From contig NZ_JBJKOP010000032.1 in NCBI RefSeq assembly GCF_046707225.1, positions 186,001 through 250,000 on the forward strand: a DNA stretch of 64,000 nucleotides. The letters run 5' to 3'. A program made the translations under genes and the position numbers. The notes beneath the pieces are model-generated. The model searched no databases and was not told the DNA's origin. It saw only the letters and a list, made by a program, of their open reading frames with translations. Shown here piece after piece: positions 41,660-50,482 of this stretch. The stretch is from Caproicibacter sp046707225. GTDB taxonomy: Bacteria; Bacillota; Clostridia; Oscillospirales; Acutalibacteraceae. The stretch's first letter is position 1. Each line of letters opens with the position of its first letter.

Positions 41660-42592
41660 ATGGAAGCAACCCATAAAGCCGGAGCGCGAATCACTGCCTC
41701 CAACCGGCTGCGCTCTCAGGAAACAATGTTTCACGCGATGATGCTGCCGGGCATGATATTTCTGGCAGTTTTCAGTTACATTCCTATGGTCGGCGTCGTG
41801 ATGGCATTCCAGAATTTTTCCGCGGGCAAGGGGATTTTCAGGTCTCCGTTTGTCGGCCTCAAGCATTTCCGGTATATGTTTTCCCTTCCGGATATCTGGG
41901 AAATCATTCGCAATACGCTGACGATCGCTATCGGCAAGATGGTCCTTACCACCCTGCTGGCCATCGTGTTTGCCATTCTGCTCAATGAAATCCGTCAGCG
42001 TTGGCTGAAGCGGACGGTTCAGACCATTGTTTATCTGCCGCATTTCCTTTCGTGGGTTATTTTGGCGGCGGTCGTCGTCAACCTGTTCAGCCTTGACGGC
42101 TCGGTCAATCAGATTTTGCAGAAGCAGGGCTTTGCCCAGGCGAACTTTTTGGGCAGCAACACGCTGTTCCAGCCGACTTTGATCATGACCGACGTCTGGA
42201 AGGAATTTGGCTATGCGTCCATTGTATATCTGGCCGCAATCACTTCAATCGATCCGGGCTTATATGAAGCGGCCGCCATCGACGGGGCGAACTGGTGGCA
42301 GCGTGTCTGGCATGTTACTTTGCCCGGGATGCTGAGCATTATCTTGCTGATGTCGGTTATGAACATTTCCAATGTGCTGAACGCGGGGTTCGACCAGGTG
42401 TACAATTTATACAGCCCGATGGTCTATGATACGGGCGATATTATCGACACCTATGTTTACCGGATGGGTCTGTTAAGCCACCAGTACAGCTTTTCCACGG
42501 CGGTCGGGCTGTTCAAGTCTGTTGTGGGAATGTTTTTACTGATCGCCGTGAACGAGATTTCCAAGAAATTTACGGACGCCCGCATCTTTTAA
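41660..42592 (+). CDS. Carbohydrate ABC transporter permease (LplB type)
   Basis: 310 residues, six membrane segments. The permease loop 'EAAAIDGANWWQRVWHVTLP' is the EAA motif that contacts the ATPase. No ATPase gene is in the operon, so a shared MsmX-like ATPase elsewhere is likely. Confidence 0.92.
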   Translation: MEATHKAGARITASNRLRSQETMFHAMMLPGMIFLAVFSYIPMVGVVMAFQNFSAGKGIFRSPFVGLKHFRYMFSLPDIWEIIRNTLTIAIGKMVLTTLLAIVFAILLNEIRQRWLKRTVQTIVYLPHFLSWVILAAVVVNLFSLDGSVNQILQKQGFAQANFLGSNTLFQPTLIMTDVWKEFGYASIVYLAAITSIDPGLYEAAAIDGANWWQRVWHVTLPGMLSIILLMSVMNISNVLNAGFDQVYNLYSPMVYDTGDIIDTYVYRMGLLSHQYSFSTAVGLFKSVVGMFLLIAVNEISKKFTDARIF

Positions 42593-42600
42593 AAGGGGAA

Positions 42601-43500
42601 ATGTTTATGCAGCAGCATCAAAATGCATGGGCGCAGATGGGGAAAGCGGTTATCTACATACTTGTCGTGTTGATGGGCTTCAGCTGCCTGCTGCCCCTGC
42701 TGAATATCTTAGCGATCTCCTTCAGCGGAAGCGCGGCTGTTACGGGCAACCAGGTGGGACTGGTCCCGGTCGATTTTACGCTTGCGCCATATCAGAAAAT
42801 GTTGGAGGACTCACAATTCTGGCGTTCGTCCCTCATTTCGGTGGAACGTGTTTTCTTGCAGCTTGTGCTGAATATGGTTTTAGTCGTGCTGATGGCGTAT
42901 CCGCTTTCCAAGCCGAAGCACGAGTTCCATGCGCGCGGATTTTATATGAAAACCATGATTTTTGCCATGCTGTTTAACGGCGGCATGATCCCCACCTACC
43001 TGGTGGTAAAGCAGCTGGGTCTGCTGAACACCATCTGGTCGCTGGTTTTGCCGGGCGCGGTGCCGATTTTCAATGTCATACTGGTCATGAATTTTTTTGC
43101 CGGCGTCCCAAAATCGCTGGAAGAAGCCGCGGTGATAGACGGCGCCAGCCCGCTGCAGGTCCTGCTGAAGGTGTATATTCCCTGCTCGGTGCCTGTTTTG
43201 GCAACGGTTGCCCTGTTCAGCATCGTGGGCAGCTGGAACGATTTTTTCAGCGGCCTGATTTATATTACCAAAGTGCAGAACTACCCGCTGATGACCTATA
43301 TACAGTCTTTGAGCATTAATATCGCCGACCTTTTAAAGTCCGGCGTCAGCGCAAGCACGCTGGAAAATGTCACTCAGCTTTCGAACAAGAACTTAAACGC
43401 GGCCAAGATTGTGGTTTCCACCATTCCGCTGATCGCAATTTATCCGTTTTTGCAAAAATATTTTGTCACCGGCATTGTGGTTGGAGCAGTAAAGGAGTAG
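42601..43500 (+). CDS. Carbohydrate ABC transporter permease (LplC/YtcP type)
   Basis: 299 residues, six membrane segments. The EAA motif is 'EEAAVIDGASPLQVLLKVYIP'-like (residues near 180). It lies 8 bp after the first permease and forms the second half of the channel. Confidence 0.92.
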   Translation: MFMQQHQNAWAQMGKAVIYILVVLMGFSCLLPLLNILAISFSGSAAVTGNQVGLVPVDFTLAPYQKMLEDSQFWRSSLISVERVFLQLVLNMVLVVLMAYPLSKPKHEFHARGFYMKTMIFAMLFNGGMIPTYLVVKQLGLLNTIWSLVLPGAVPIFNVILVMNFFAGVPKSLEEAAVIDGASPLQVLLKVYIPCSVPVLATVALFSIVGSWNDFFSGLIYITKVQNYPLMTYIQSLSINIADLLKSGVSASTLENVTQLSNKNLNAAKIVVSTIPLIAIYPFLQKYFVTGIVVGAVKE

Positions 43501-43542
43501 ACTGGTATCAAGGTCTAAATTTTTAATCGGGGAGAGATTTTT

Positions 43543-45090
43543 ATGCCGAAATGGCTTAATGACGCGGTATTTTACGAAATTTATCCGCAAAGCTTTTACG
43601 ATTTAAACGGCGACGGGATCGGGGACATCAACGGTATTACCGAAAAGCTGGATTACGTCAAATCCCTCGGCTGCAACGCCGTCTGGCTGAATCCCTGCTT
43701 TGATTCTCCGTTTATGGACGCAGGGTACGACGTTCGCGATTACAAAAAGGTTGCCCCGCGCTACGGTACGAACGAAGACCTGAAGCGGTGTTTTTTCGAA
43801 GCTCATAAAAGGGGAATGCATATTCTGCTCGACCTTGTGCCGGGGCACACCTCCGACCGGCACGCGTGGTTCCGGGAAAGCCAAAAAGCCCAAAAGAATC
43901 CATACAGCGGCCGCTATATCTGGACGGATTCCGTGTGGAACCGGCCGGCTGACTTCGGATGCATGTGCGGCGTTACCGAACGCGACGGATGCTATCTGCT
44001 CAACTTTTTTTCTTCCCAGCCGGCTTTGAATTACGGCTTTAACAAAATCACCGCGCCTTGGCAGCAGCATTATACGCATCCGGATTGCGTCGCGACGCGC
44101 GAGGCGATGAAGGACGTCATGCGGTTCTGGCTCGACGCGGGCTGCGACGGTTTCCGGGTGGATATGGCCGATTCCCTTGTCAAAAACGACGGCGATCGCA
44201 CTGCAACCGCGGAAATCTGGAGGGGCGTGCGCGAAATGCTGGACCGGGAATATCCTGAGGCCGCGATGGTATCCGAGTGGTCCAATCCCAAACAGGCGAT
44301 TGTGCAGGCGGGCTTTCACATGGACTTCCTGCTGGACCATCCGGGCAAGGGATACCATTCCCTGTTCCGGGAGACGGGACCCGACGGGGGCCAGCACAGC
44401 TTTTTCAGCAAGCAGGGTAAAGGAAATATCATGAAGTTTCTGAGGGATTACCTGCCCCAGTACGACGCGTCTAAAAACAGCGGTTATATCAGCCTGATCA
44501 CCTGCAACCATGATACGCCCCGCATGACGCTGGGATTTGATGAGCTGGAATGTAAAATCGCGTATTCGTTTCTTTTGACCATGCCGGGCGTTCCGTTCCT
44601 CTATTACGGCGATGAAATCGGCATGCAGTATTTTAAACTTCCAAGCGTCGAAGGCGGCTATCAGCGCACGGGATCGCGCACTCCCATGCAGTGGAACAGG
44701 GGAAAGAACCGTGGCTTTTCCGCCGCCGATCCGGAAAAGCTGTATCTGCCGGTGGACGAAAGGGATTGTGCACCGACTGTGGAAGAGCAGGAAAAGGACG
44801 GCGGTTCCCTCTTGCGTACGGTCCGCAGGGTGTTGGCCCTGCGGCATGAAAATCCGGATTTGCAGGCGGTGCCAAACTTCGAGGTCGTTTACGCGAAGGA
44901 GAACGAATATCCCTTTGTATTCCGGCGCGGAAAATTTGTCATAGCGGTAAACCCATCCTGCAAGGAAACGGAAATCCCTGTGGCCGCGGAGGGAACGCCC
45001 AGATTTCTGATCGGCAGCAGTTCTTTGAAGAGCAGCCGGCTTGCCATGGGAAAACAGTCTTTTGCCGTTTTTGAATGCGCCGAATTGTAG
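43543..45090 (+). CDS. GH13 alpha-glucosidase/alpha-amylase family hydrolase
   Basis: 515 residues. All four GH13 regions are seen: 'DLVPGHTSD', 'GFRVDMADSL' with the nucleophile Asp, 'MVSEWSNP' with the acid/base Glu, and 'TCNHDTPRM' with the transition-state Asp. There is no signal peptide, so it acts inside the cell on imported sugar. The start 'FYEIYPQSFYDLNGDGIGD' and overall length fit oligo-1,6-glucosidase or trehalose/sucrose-type hydrolases. As last gene of the uptake operon it probably cleaves the imported alpha-glucoside. Confidence 0.92.
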   Translation: MPKWLNDAVFYEIYPQSFYDLNGDGIGDINGITEKLDYVKSLGCNAVWLNPCFDSPFMDAGYDVRDYKKVAPRYGTNEDLKRCFFEAHKRGMHILLDLVPGHTSDRHAWFRESQKAQKNPYSGRYIWTDSVWNRPADFGCMCGVTERDGCYLLNFFSSQPALNYGFNKITAPWQQHYTHPDCVATREAMKDVMRFWLDAGCDGFRVDMADSLVKNDGDRTATAEIWRGVREMLDREYPEAAMVSEWSNPKQAIVQAGFHMDFLLDHPGKGYHSLFRETGPDGGQHSFFSKQGKGNIMKFLRDYLPQYDASKNSGYISLITCNHDTPRMTLGFDELECKIAYSFLLTMPGVPFLYYGDEIGMQYFKLPSVEGGYQRTGSRTPMQWNRGKNRGFSAADPEKLYLPVDERDCAPTVEEQEKDGGSLLRTVRRVLALRHENPDLQAVPNFEVVYAKENEYPFVFRRGKFVIAVNPSCKETEIPVAAEGTPRFLIGSSSLKSSRLAMGKQSFAVFECAEL

Positions 45091-45232
45091 CTGTTTCCAA
45101 AATTGAAGGTCTGGCTTGCGGCTTGCCGGGGGTTCTGAATTTCCCAAAACTTCTTTTGCGGCGATGGGGGAGAACGGGTTCCTCTTTGCAAGAATTGTCA
45201 AAAATGTTTTTTTATAATCATAAAGTATCATA

Positions 45233-45260
45233 TTGACGGAAGAAAGCTGGAAGACATAAT
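45233..45260 (+). promoter_or_regulatory. Promoter of the micropeptide transcript
   Basis: TTGACG (45233-45238), 16-base spacer, CATAAT (45255-45260); expected transcript start near 45267. A second TATAAT lies at 45213-45218 with no -35 box at good spacing. Confidence 0.5.
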
Positions 45261-45294
45261 ATGTATTACTCTCCTATGAAAGGAGGGAATACAA

Positions 45295-45369
45295 ATGCGT
45301 TGGCGTTGTGGCTGGGTTTGGTGCAGTCGTTGGCGCTGCTGGTGCTGGTGCTGCGGACCCATTCGATAA
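45295..45369 (+). CDS. 24-residue Trp/Cys/Arg-rich micropeptide
   Basis: Reads MRWRCGWVWCSRWRCWCWCC and then GPIR: six Trp, six Cys and five Arg in 24 residues. A perfect 'aaaggaggg' ribosome site ends 8 bp before the ATG. A promoter lies about 35 bp upstream and a strong terminator begins 12 bp after the stop codon. It is thus framed as a complete tiny gene. Two readings: a stand-alone membrane-active or metal/redox-binding peptide, or a leader peptide whose rare Trp/Cys codons control the terminator in front of the next gene. I know no described family for it. Confidence 0.6.
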   Translation: MRWRCGWVWCSRWRCWCWCCGPIR

Positions 45370-45381
45370 ATGGTTTATTTG

Positions 45382-45418
45382 CAATAATGCTTGCCTGATC
45401 GGCAAGCATTATTGTTTT
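45382..45418 (+). terminator. Terminator after the micropeptide
   Basis: Perfect 14-bp stem 45382-45395 / 45401-45414 with a 5-base loop followed by TTTT. Confidence 0.85.
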
Positions 45419-45518
45419 GTATCCGGCCGGATGAGAAATGGATTTTTTTGTTTGACCGTATTATAATATCGTAATAAAACAGCTTCTTAAAATTTGAAAT
45501 TTGGAGTGGGATGATTTT

Positions 45519-45884
45519 ATGCTTTGGGCAGTTACGACCATTTCGCTGGCACTTGTCTTCTATACGATTGGTGTGTGGAGTGAAAAATGGCAGGGATCCA
45601 TAAAAAGCTGGCATCTTGTCCTTTTCTGGATCGGATTCGTTTTTGATACCACAGGAACAACCTTGATGAGCAGACTTTCCAGTGTTCCGTTAACCGTCAG
45701 TTTTCACAGTGTAACGGGGGCGGCTGCAATCCTGCTCATGGCGGCTCACGCAATCTGGGCGACCTTTACTCTAACCAAAGGGAGCGATCTGCAAAAACGC
45801 AATTTTCATAAATTCAGTATTCTGGTTTGGGCTCTGTGGCTGATTCCTTACTTTTCCGGCATGATCGCCGGAATGACGCGCTGA
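45519..45884 (+). CDS. HsmA-family (TIGR03987-like) membrane protein
   Basis: 121 residues with four hydrophobic segments ('LALVFYTIGVWSE', 'HLVLFWIGFVFDTTGTTLM', 'AAAILLMAAHAIWATFTL', 'ILVWALWLIPYFSG'). His residues in the helices could be haem or metal ligands, as in the related small membrane family, but function is unknown. ATG 45519 is placed 8 bp after 'ggagtggg'. It is the next gene after the micropeptide terminator. Confidence 0.7.
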   Translation: MLWAVTTISLALVFYTIGVWSEKWQGSIKSWHLVLFWIGFVFDTTGTTLMSRLSSVPLTVSFHSVTGAAAILLMAAHAIWATFTLTKGSDLQKRNFHKFSILVWALWLIPYFSGMIAGMTR

Positions 45885-45904
45885 CAGCTGTCTCTGCAGT
45901 CCCC

Positions 45905-45922
45905 CCGGGGCAGGAGCCCCGA
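45905..45922 (+). terminator. Possible terminator after the HsmA-type gene
   Basis: A short CGGGGC/GCCCCG hairpin 20 bp past the stop codon; a T-rich stretch (TTTTGTTTTGT) follows only 20 bp later. Weak case. Confidence 0.35.
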
Positions 45923-46019
45923 ATCATGATTCACAGGGCTTTTGTTTTGTAAAAAGATATGTTACACTTATGGCAATCTTTATAACAGTTCAAGGCATGA
46001 ATCCAACAGGAGGGAAAAC

Positions 46020-47816
46020 ATGATCAATCATTTTTGCAGTTCGCCGCTGTGGGAAAGCAGTAAAACCCTCGCCGCGGTTGCTCAGGGAAACGAACCCGCC
46101 CAAACGGTGATTTTTAATGCTAGGCTAATCAACGTCTGCACGGGGGAGATACTGCCTCATACGGACGTTGCGGTTTCGTGCGGAAGAATCGCGCTGGTGG
46201 GGGACGCGAAACATTGCGTCGGAGAAAACACCGTTGTCATAGACGCTCAGGGCCAATACATTGCGCCGGGTTTTCTGGACGGGCATATTCATGTGGAGTC
46301 TTCCATGATGGGGGTAGGGGAATACGCGCGCGCGGTGTTGCCGCACGGAACCACCGGGATTTATATGGATCCGCATGAAATTTGCAACGTCCTTGGACTG
46401 GACGGCGTCAAATGTATGCTGGAGGACGCAAAGCGCACTCCCCTGAAAGCGATGCTGACAACGCCTTCCTGCGTGCCGGCCGTACCCGGCTTTGAGGATA
46501 CCGGCGCTTCAGTCGGTCCGGCGGATATTGCGGAAACGATGAAATGGGACGAGACGGTCGGCCTCGGCGAGCTGATGAATTTTCCCGGCGTTCTTTCTTC
46601 GTCGGACCACACGCACGGGGAAATTGCCGAGACCCTGAAAGCCGGTAAAATCATTACGGGCCATTATTCCATGCCGGAAACAGGAAAAGGGCTGAACGCT
46701 TATATTGCTTCCGGAGTCCGGTGCTGCCATGAATCGACCCGTATGGAGGACGCGCTTGAGAAAATGCGTCTTGGCATGTACGCGATGTTTCGGGAGGGCT
46801 CCGCGTGGCACGACCTCCACGAAGTGGCGAAGAGCATCACGCAGCATAAGATCGACACCCGGTTCGCCGTTCTGATTTCCGACGACACCCACCCCTATAC
46901 CTTGATGAACAACGGCCATCTGGATCATATTGTCCGCCGTGCGGTGGAAGAGGGGATCGACGCTGTCACGGCAATTCAGATGGTAACCATCAACTGCGCG
47001 CAGTGCTTTCAGATGGATCAGGACCTCGGCTCCATCGCTCCCGGAAAATGCGCGGATCTTGTTTTTCTTGACGATCTGGAAAAGGTACATGTTACAAAAG
47101 TGCTGATTGACGGCAAAGTCGTTGCGGAGAACGGGAGTTTAACGGAGCAGCTGAAACCGTATTCTTATCCGGAATGGGCGACGCGGTCCATGCATATCCG
47201 CGACGCGATTACGCCGGAATCGTTCCGAATTTCTGCAAAAGGGAATGAAGTTACGGCGCGTGTAATTGAAGTGATTCCCGCGCGGGTGGGGTCCTACGAA
47301 CGCCATGTGAAGCTGGCGGTGAAAAACGGTCTGGTGGAGTCGGATCCGTCGCAGGATGTTCTGAAAACCGCGGTTTTTGAGCGCCACCAAGAAACCGGTA
47401 AGGCCGGATTCGGGTTTGTAAAGGGATTTGGGATTCAGTGCGGCGCGATGGCCTCCACCGTCGCTCACGACGCGCATAATTTGCTGGTGATCGGTACAAA
47501 CGACGAGGACATGGCGCTTGCCGCGAATACGCTGATTGCCTGCGGCGGAGGCATGACCGCCGTGCAGAACGGAAAAGTCCTCGGCACGGTTCCGCTGCCG
47601 ATCGCGGGCCTGATGAACGACAGGCCGGTCGAAGAAATGAGCGAAATTGTCGGTTCCCTCGGGGAAGCCTGGCGGAAAATCGGCTGTAAAATGGTCTCCC
47701 CGTTTATGACGATGGCGCTGATTTCGCTGGCCTGCCTGCCGGAGCTGCGCCTGACGGACCGCGGCCTGGTCGACTGCACGACGTTTCAGTTTGTTCCGCT
47801 GTTCCTTTCGGAATAG
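46020..47816 (+). CDS. ade: Adenine deaminase
   Basis: 598 residues, the usual length of bacterial Ade. The amidohydrolase metal site is 'GFLDGHIHVESSMM'; 'HGTTGIYMDPHEICNVLG' and 'LISDDTHPYTLMNNGHLDH' are family motifs, and the C-terminal adenine-deaminase domain ('THDAHNLLVIGTNDEDMA'-like, here beginning VAHDAHN) is complete. It converts adenine to hypoxanthine and ammonia for purine salvage. ATG 46020 follows 'aggaggg'; the frame open from 45942 has no ribosome site. No purine riboswitch was recognised upstream. Confidence 0.95.
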   Translation: MINHFCSSPLWESSKTLAAVAQGNEPAQTVIFNARLINVCTGEILPHTDVAVSCGRIALVGDAKHCVGENTVVIDAQGQYIAPGFLDGHIHVESSMMGVGEYARAVLPHGTTGIYMDPHEICNVLGLDGVKCMLEDAKRTPLKAMLTTPSCVPAVPGFEDTGASVGPADIAETMKWDETVGLGELMNFPGVLSSSDHTHGEIAETLKAGKIITGHYSMPETGKGLNAYIASGVRCCHESTRMEDALEKMRLGMYAMFREGSAWHDLHEVAKSITQHKIDTRFAVLISDDTHPYTLMNNGHLDHIVRRAVEEGIDAVTAIQMVTINCAQCFQMDQDLGSIAPGKCADLVFLDDLEKVHVTKVLIDGKVVAENGSLTEQLKPYSYPEWATRSMHIRDAITPESFRISAKGNEVTARVIEVIPARVGSYERHVKLAVKNGLVESDPSQDVLKTAVFERHQETGKAGFGFVKGFGIQCGAMASTVAHDAHNLLVIGTNDEDMALAANTLIACGGGMTAVQNGKVLGTVPLPIAGLMNDRPVEEMSEIVGSLGEAWRKIGCKMVSPFMTMALISLACLPELRLTDRGLVDCTTFQFVPLFLSE

Positions 47817-47904
47817 CGCGGCTTTTTGCCTACGGAGTGCGCACTGAAGACGTTCGATGGATGTGAGAACCGCAGGAATCGCTTGTTTTACGCAGGAAAG
47901 GATC

Positions 47905-48885
47905 ATGGGAATGGAAGTCTTTTGGAATTTTTGCCCGGGACAACCTGCTCCGCACGGAGAAAAACCGGGCCGAGCAATTTCGGTTGACTGGAGTTTTTCT
48001 TATGACGGACTTCAATACCGGATTCCGCACATTTACCGTTTTCGGGAGGGAATCGTTTTTGATGCGGTTGCCGTGCTGGACCGCGCGGCGGCCCGCGCTT
48101 TTTACGACCGGTACCGGGACAAAGAAGCAGGGATGTCTTTGGAAGAAATTGAATTCGCGCGCGCAACCTCTCCGCTGCCGGAAATACTTCCGATCAAGGA
48201 ATTTTATGTGAATGGGCGGAAAGTCAACAGCGGATGGCGCGGGCAGGGAAGACCTTATTTTCCGTGGGATCCGCACGACGGGGGAGAATTGCTGCCGCTG
48301 ATTGAAGAAAACGGGTTTTTAGAGGACGCCTGTTTTGCGTGGACGCGGTGCCACGTGCCGTTTCCTCCTTTTTATAAGTTGAAAACTCTGAAGATCCGCC
48401 TGTATGAAACGCGGAAATCTCTGCCGGTCGGCGTTCGTTTTTCCCTTCCGGTCGGGAAAGAGGCAGCGGGGCGTGAAATTGAATTCATTCATCCTGTGAC
48501 GGGGAATGCGCACCGCCTGATCGTAGAAAGTCTGGAAGGGACGGATCTCGATCTTGTTTTTCGCAGTTCGCCGGGTTCCGGGCGGCGCTACTGTCCGCTG
48601 CTGCGATATATGATCGATCCGCCGCTGCCGGAAACCGACAAACTGGAAGTGCGTCAGGAAGGGTCTCAAACGAGCTCATCCGCCGGCGGCGCAATCGGGG
48701 TGATCGGCGGGGCGGAGGGTCCTACCGCCGTCTTTTTCGGCGATCCGCTTTCCGGAACGCGAGGTCTTCCTGTCAGGCAAGTCTTCTTGTCACCGGCGGA
48801 ATCAATTCCGGAACAGGTAAAAATCCGGATCCCGTTTTTGACCGTGCCCAAAAATCCGGAAACGGAAATCGTTTTGTCCCTCTAA
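47905..48885 (+). CDS. Unknown protein with a decarboxylase beta-subunit-like GGAEGPT motif
   Basis: 326 residues, soluble, no signal peptide. The first ~240 residues have no recognised domain; they contain aromatic and Pro-rich phrases ('GQGRPYFPWDPHDGGE', 'CHVPFPPFYKLKTLKIRLYE'). Near residue 265 stands 'GAIGVIGGAEGPTAVFFGD', which closely resembles the 'GGADGPTAIF' signature of the beta subunit of Na+-pumping decarboxylases (OadB/GcdB), but the membrane helices of that family are absent. ATG 47905 and ATG 47911 are both possible ('aggaaagg' upstream). No operon partner. Confidence 0.6.
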   Translation: MGMEVFWNFCPGQPAPHGEKPGRAISVDWSFSYDGLQYRIPHIYRFREGIVFDAVAVLDRAAARAFYDRYRDKEAGMSLEEIEFARATSPLPEILPIKEFYVNGRKVNSGWRGQGRPYFPWDPHDGGELLPLIEENGFLEDACFAWTRCHVPFPPFYKLKTLKIRLYETRKSLPVGVRFSLPVGKEAAGREIEFIHPVTGNAHRLIVESLEGTDLDLVFRSSPGSGRRYCPLLRYMIDPPLPETDKLEVRQEGSQTSSSAGGAIGVIGGAEGPTAVFFGDPLSGTRGLPVRQVFLSPAESIPEQVKIRIPFLTVPKNPETEIVLSL

Positions 48886-48912
48886 ATTGCGGATCCACAG
48901 AGATAGAAAGAG

Positions 48913-48950
48913 AAAGAGCAGGGGATGCAATGTGCATCTCCTGCTCTTTT
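48913..48950. terminator. Bidirectional terminator
   Basis: Stem 48913-48929 / 48933-48949 (17 bp, one mismatch) with AAAG and CTTTT ends, between the unknown gene (+) and the hsp20 cluster (-). Confidence 0.75.
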
Positions 48951-48960
48951 ACAAAACGTA

Positions 48961-49386
48961 TTATTTTACTTCGATTTTACGGGGTTCCGGCTTTGCCTCG
49001 ACCAGTTTCGGCAAATCAAGGCTCAAAACGCCGTCCTGATAGCTGGCGCTGATTTTTTCAGCGTCGATGCCCTGAAGGTCGAAGCTGCGGCTGAAGGCGC
49101 TGTACCTTCTTTCGCGGCGAACATAGTTCTTCTGGTCGCCGCCGGATTCTTCCTTATGTTCGGCGCTTAACTGAAGTCTGCCGCCATCCACGGAAATGTT
49201 GATGTCCTCCTTGCTGAATCCCGGCAAGTCGGCCTTCAGCACAAACTTGTCGCCTTCATCCACAATGTCGGTTCGGAAGGGCACGGTGTCCATCCCTACT
49301 CCGCCGAAAAAACTGCTGTTGAGCATCCGGTCAAAGGTATCGAAAATACTGCCGGTGCTGCTTTCAAATGGAACCAGATCAAACAT
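48961..49386 (-). CDS. Small heat-shock protein, Hsp20 family (copy 3 of 3)
   Basis: 141 residues. The alpha-crystallin domain spans about residues 40-135 ('FVLKADLPGFSKEDINISV', 'RRERRYSAFSRSFDL', 'GVLSLDLPK'), with a short N-terminal arm starting MFDLVPF and a C-terminal 'RKIEVK' that resembles the I-x-V anchor. It holds unfolding proteins during stress. Third of three tandem paralogues, each with its own ribosome site. Confidence 0.93.
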   Translation of the reverse strand: MFDLVPFESSTGSIFDTFDRMLNSSFFGGVGMDTVPFRTDIVDEGDKFVLKADLPGFSKEDINISVDGGRLQLSAEHKEESGGDQKNYVRRERRYSAFSRSFDLQGIDAEKISASYQDGVLSLDLPKLVEAKPEPRKIEVK

Positions 49387-49460
49387 ACTGAAAACCTCCT
49401 TTAATTAATCGTTTTCTATGAAAAGCTCCTCGAGGGGAAGCGCTTTCATTACAAACAGTA

Positions 49461-49886
49461 TTATTGTATCTCAATTTTACGGGAAGAGGGTTTGGCTTCG
49501 ACAATTTTGGGCAGATCGAGCGTCAGCACGCCGTCCTGATAAGCTGCGCTGATTTTTTCGGCATCGATCCCCTGAATGTCAAAGCTGCGGCTTAAGGTGC
49601 CGTATTTTCTTTCTCTTCGAATGAAATTCTTTTTTCCATCGTCCGTTTCCTCTTTCCGCTCGGCCGAAAGGGTCAACATGTCTCCGCTTACGTCGACCTT
49701 AATATCCTCCTTGCAAAAGCCGGGCATGTCGGCCTTTAAAACGAATTTGTCACCTTGGTCAAGAATATCGGCGCGGCAGGGCGCGCACTCCGCGTTATAC
49801 CCACTGAAAAAACTGCTGTTCAGCATCCGGTCAAAATAGTCGAACACGCCGCCCGACCTTGAATCAAAGGGAACCAAATCAAACAT
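49461..49886 (-). CDS. Small heat-shock protein, Hsp20 family (copy 2 of 3)
   Basis: 141 residues, the closest relative of copy 3 by eye ('FDRMLNSSFF', 'FVLKADMPGFCKEDIKVDV', 'GIDAEKISAAYQDGVLTLDL'). It carries Cys residues in the N-terminal arm and in 'GFCKED' that the others lack. It ends 'RKIEIQ', keeping the I-x-I/V type anchor. Lies 74 bp from copy 3 and 50 bp from copy 1. Confidence 0.93.
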   Translation of the reverse strand: MFDLVPFDSRSGGVFDYFDRMLNSSFFSGYNAECAPCRADILDQGDKFVLKADMPGFCKEDIKVDVSGDMLTLSAERKEETDDGKKNFIRRERKYGTLSRSFDIQGIDAEKISAAYQDGVLTLDLPKIVEAKPSSRKIEIQ

Positions 49887-49936
49887 TAGAAAAACCTCCT
49901 GTCAACATTTTCATTCCTGTGCTTAGTATAAGCACG

Positions 49937-50359
49937 TTATTTTACTTCAATTCTTTTCTGCGATGATTTTGCCTGGGCCGATTTCGGAAGCTCCAGTTCC
50001 AGAACCCCGTCGCTGTAGCGGGCGCAGATTCCTGCGGAGTCGATTCCGCTGAGATCAAAGCTGCGGCTGAAAGCGCCGTACCTTCTTTCTTTTCGAATAT
50101 AGTTCTTTTTATTTTCATTGACTTCTTCTTTATGTTCCGCGTTAAGGGTCAAACAATCGCCCTCCACGTTAATGTTGATCTCCTGTTTCTGAAAGCCGGG
50201 CAGGTCCGCTCTCATAATATATTTATCGCCCTTGTCGAGAATATCGGTCCGAAATGTCTGGAAGGAATCCGTCCCGTTCCAGAAACCGCCGTTCATGAAA
50301 CGGCTGAATTCATCGAACAGACCGTCCGTGCCGCGGTCAAAAGGAATCAAATCAAACAT
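49937..50359 (-). CDS. Small heat-shock protein, Hsp20 family (copy 1 of 3)
   Basis: 140 residues. Alpha-crystallin domain with 'IMRADLPGFQKQEININVEG', 'RKERRYGAFSRSFDL' and 'GVLELELPK'; ends 'KRIEVK'. It is the most divergent of the three and the promoter-proximal one. A perfect CIRCE element stands 124 bp upstream of its start, so all three genes are probably HrcA-controlled. Confidence 0.93.
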   Translation of the reverse strand: MFDLIPFDRGTDGLFDEFSRFMNGGFWNGTDSFQTFRTDILDKGDKYIMRADLPGFQKQEININVEGDCLTLNAEHKEEVNENKKNYIRKERRYGAFSRSFDLSGIDSAGICARYSDGVLELELPKSAQAKSSQKRIEVK

Positions 50360-50482
50360 ATAAAAGCCTCCGTTTCCATTTGATGATTGGTATCGGGAAC
50401 TGTTCCGTTCCCCTTTTGACAGTTTCAGTATATCTGCTGATTATGAATAAATTTTGAAATAATTTTTGAATATTTGTGAATT

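Noticed and set aside
43603..45231. 542-codon frame on the minus strand
   Set aside because: Shadow of the GH13 gene, which has all four catalytic regions on the plus strand.
45885..46019. Purine riboswitch in front of adenine deaminase
   Set aside because: The conserved purine-aptamer core and loop sequences are not present in this 135-bp leader.
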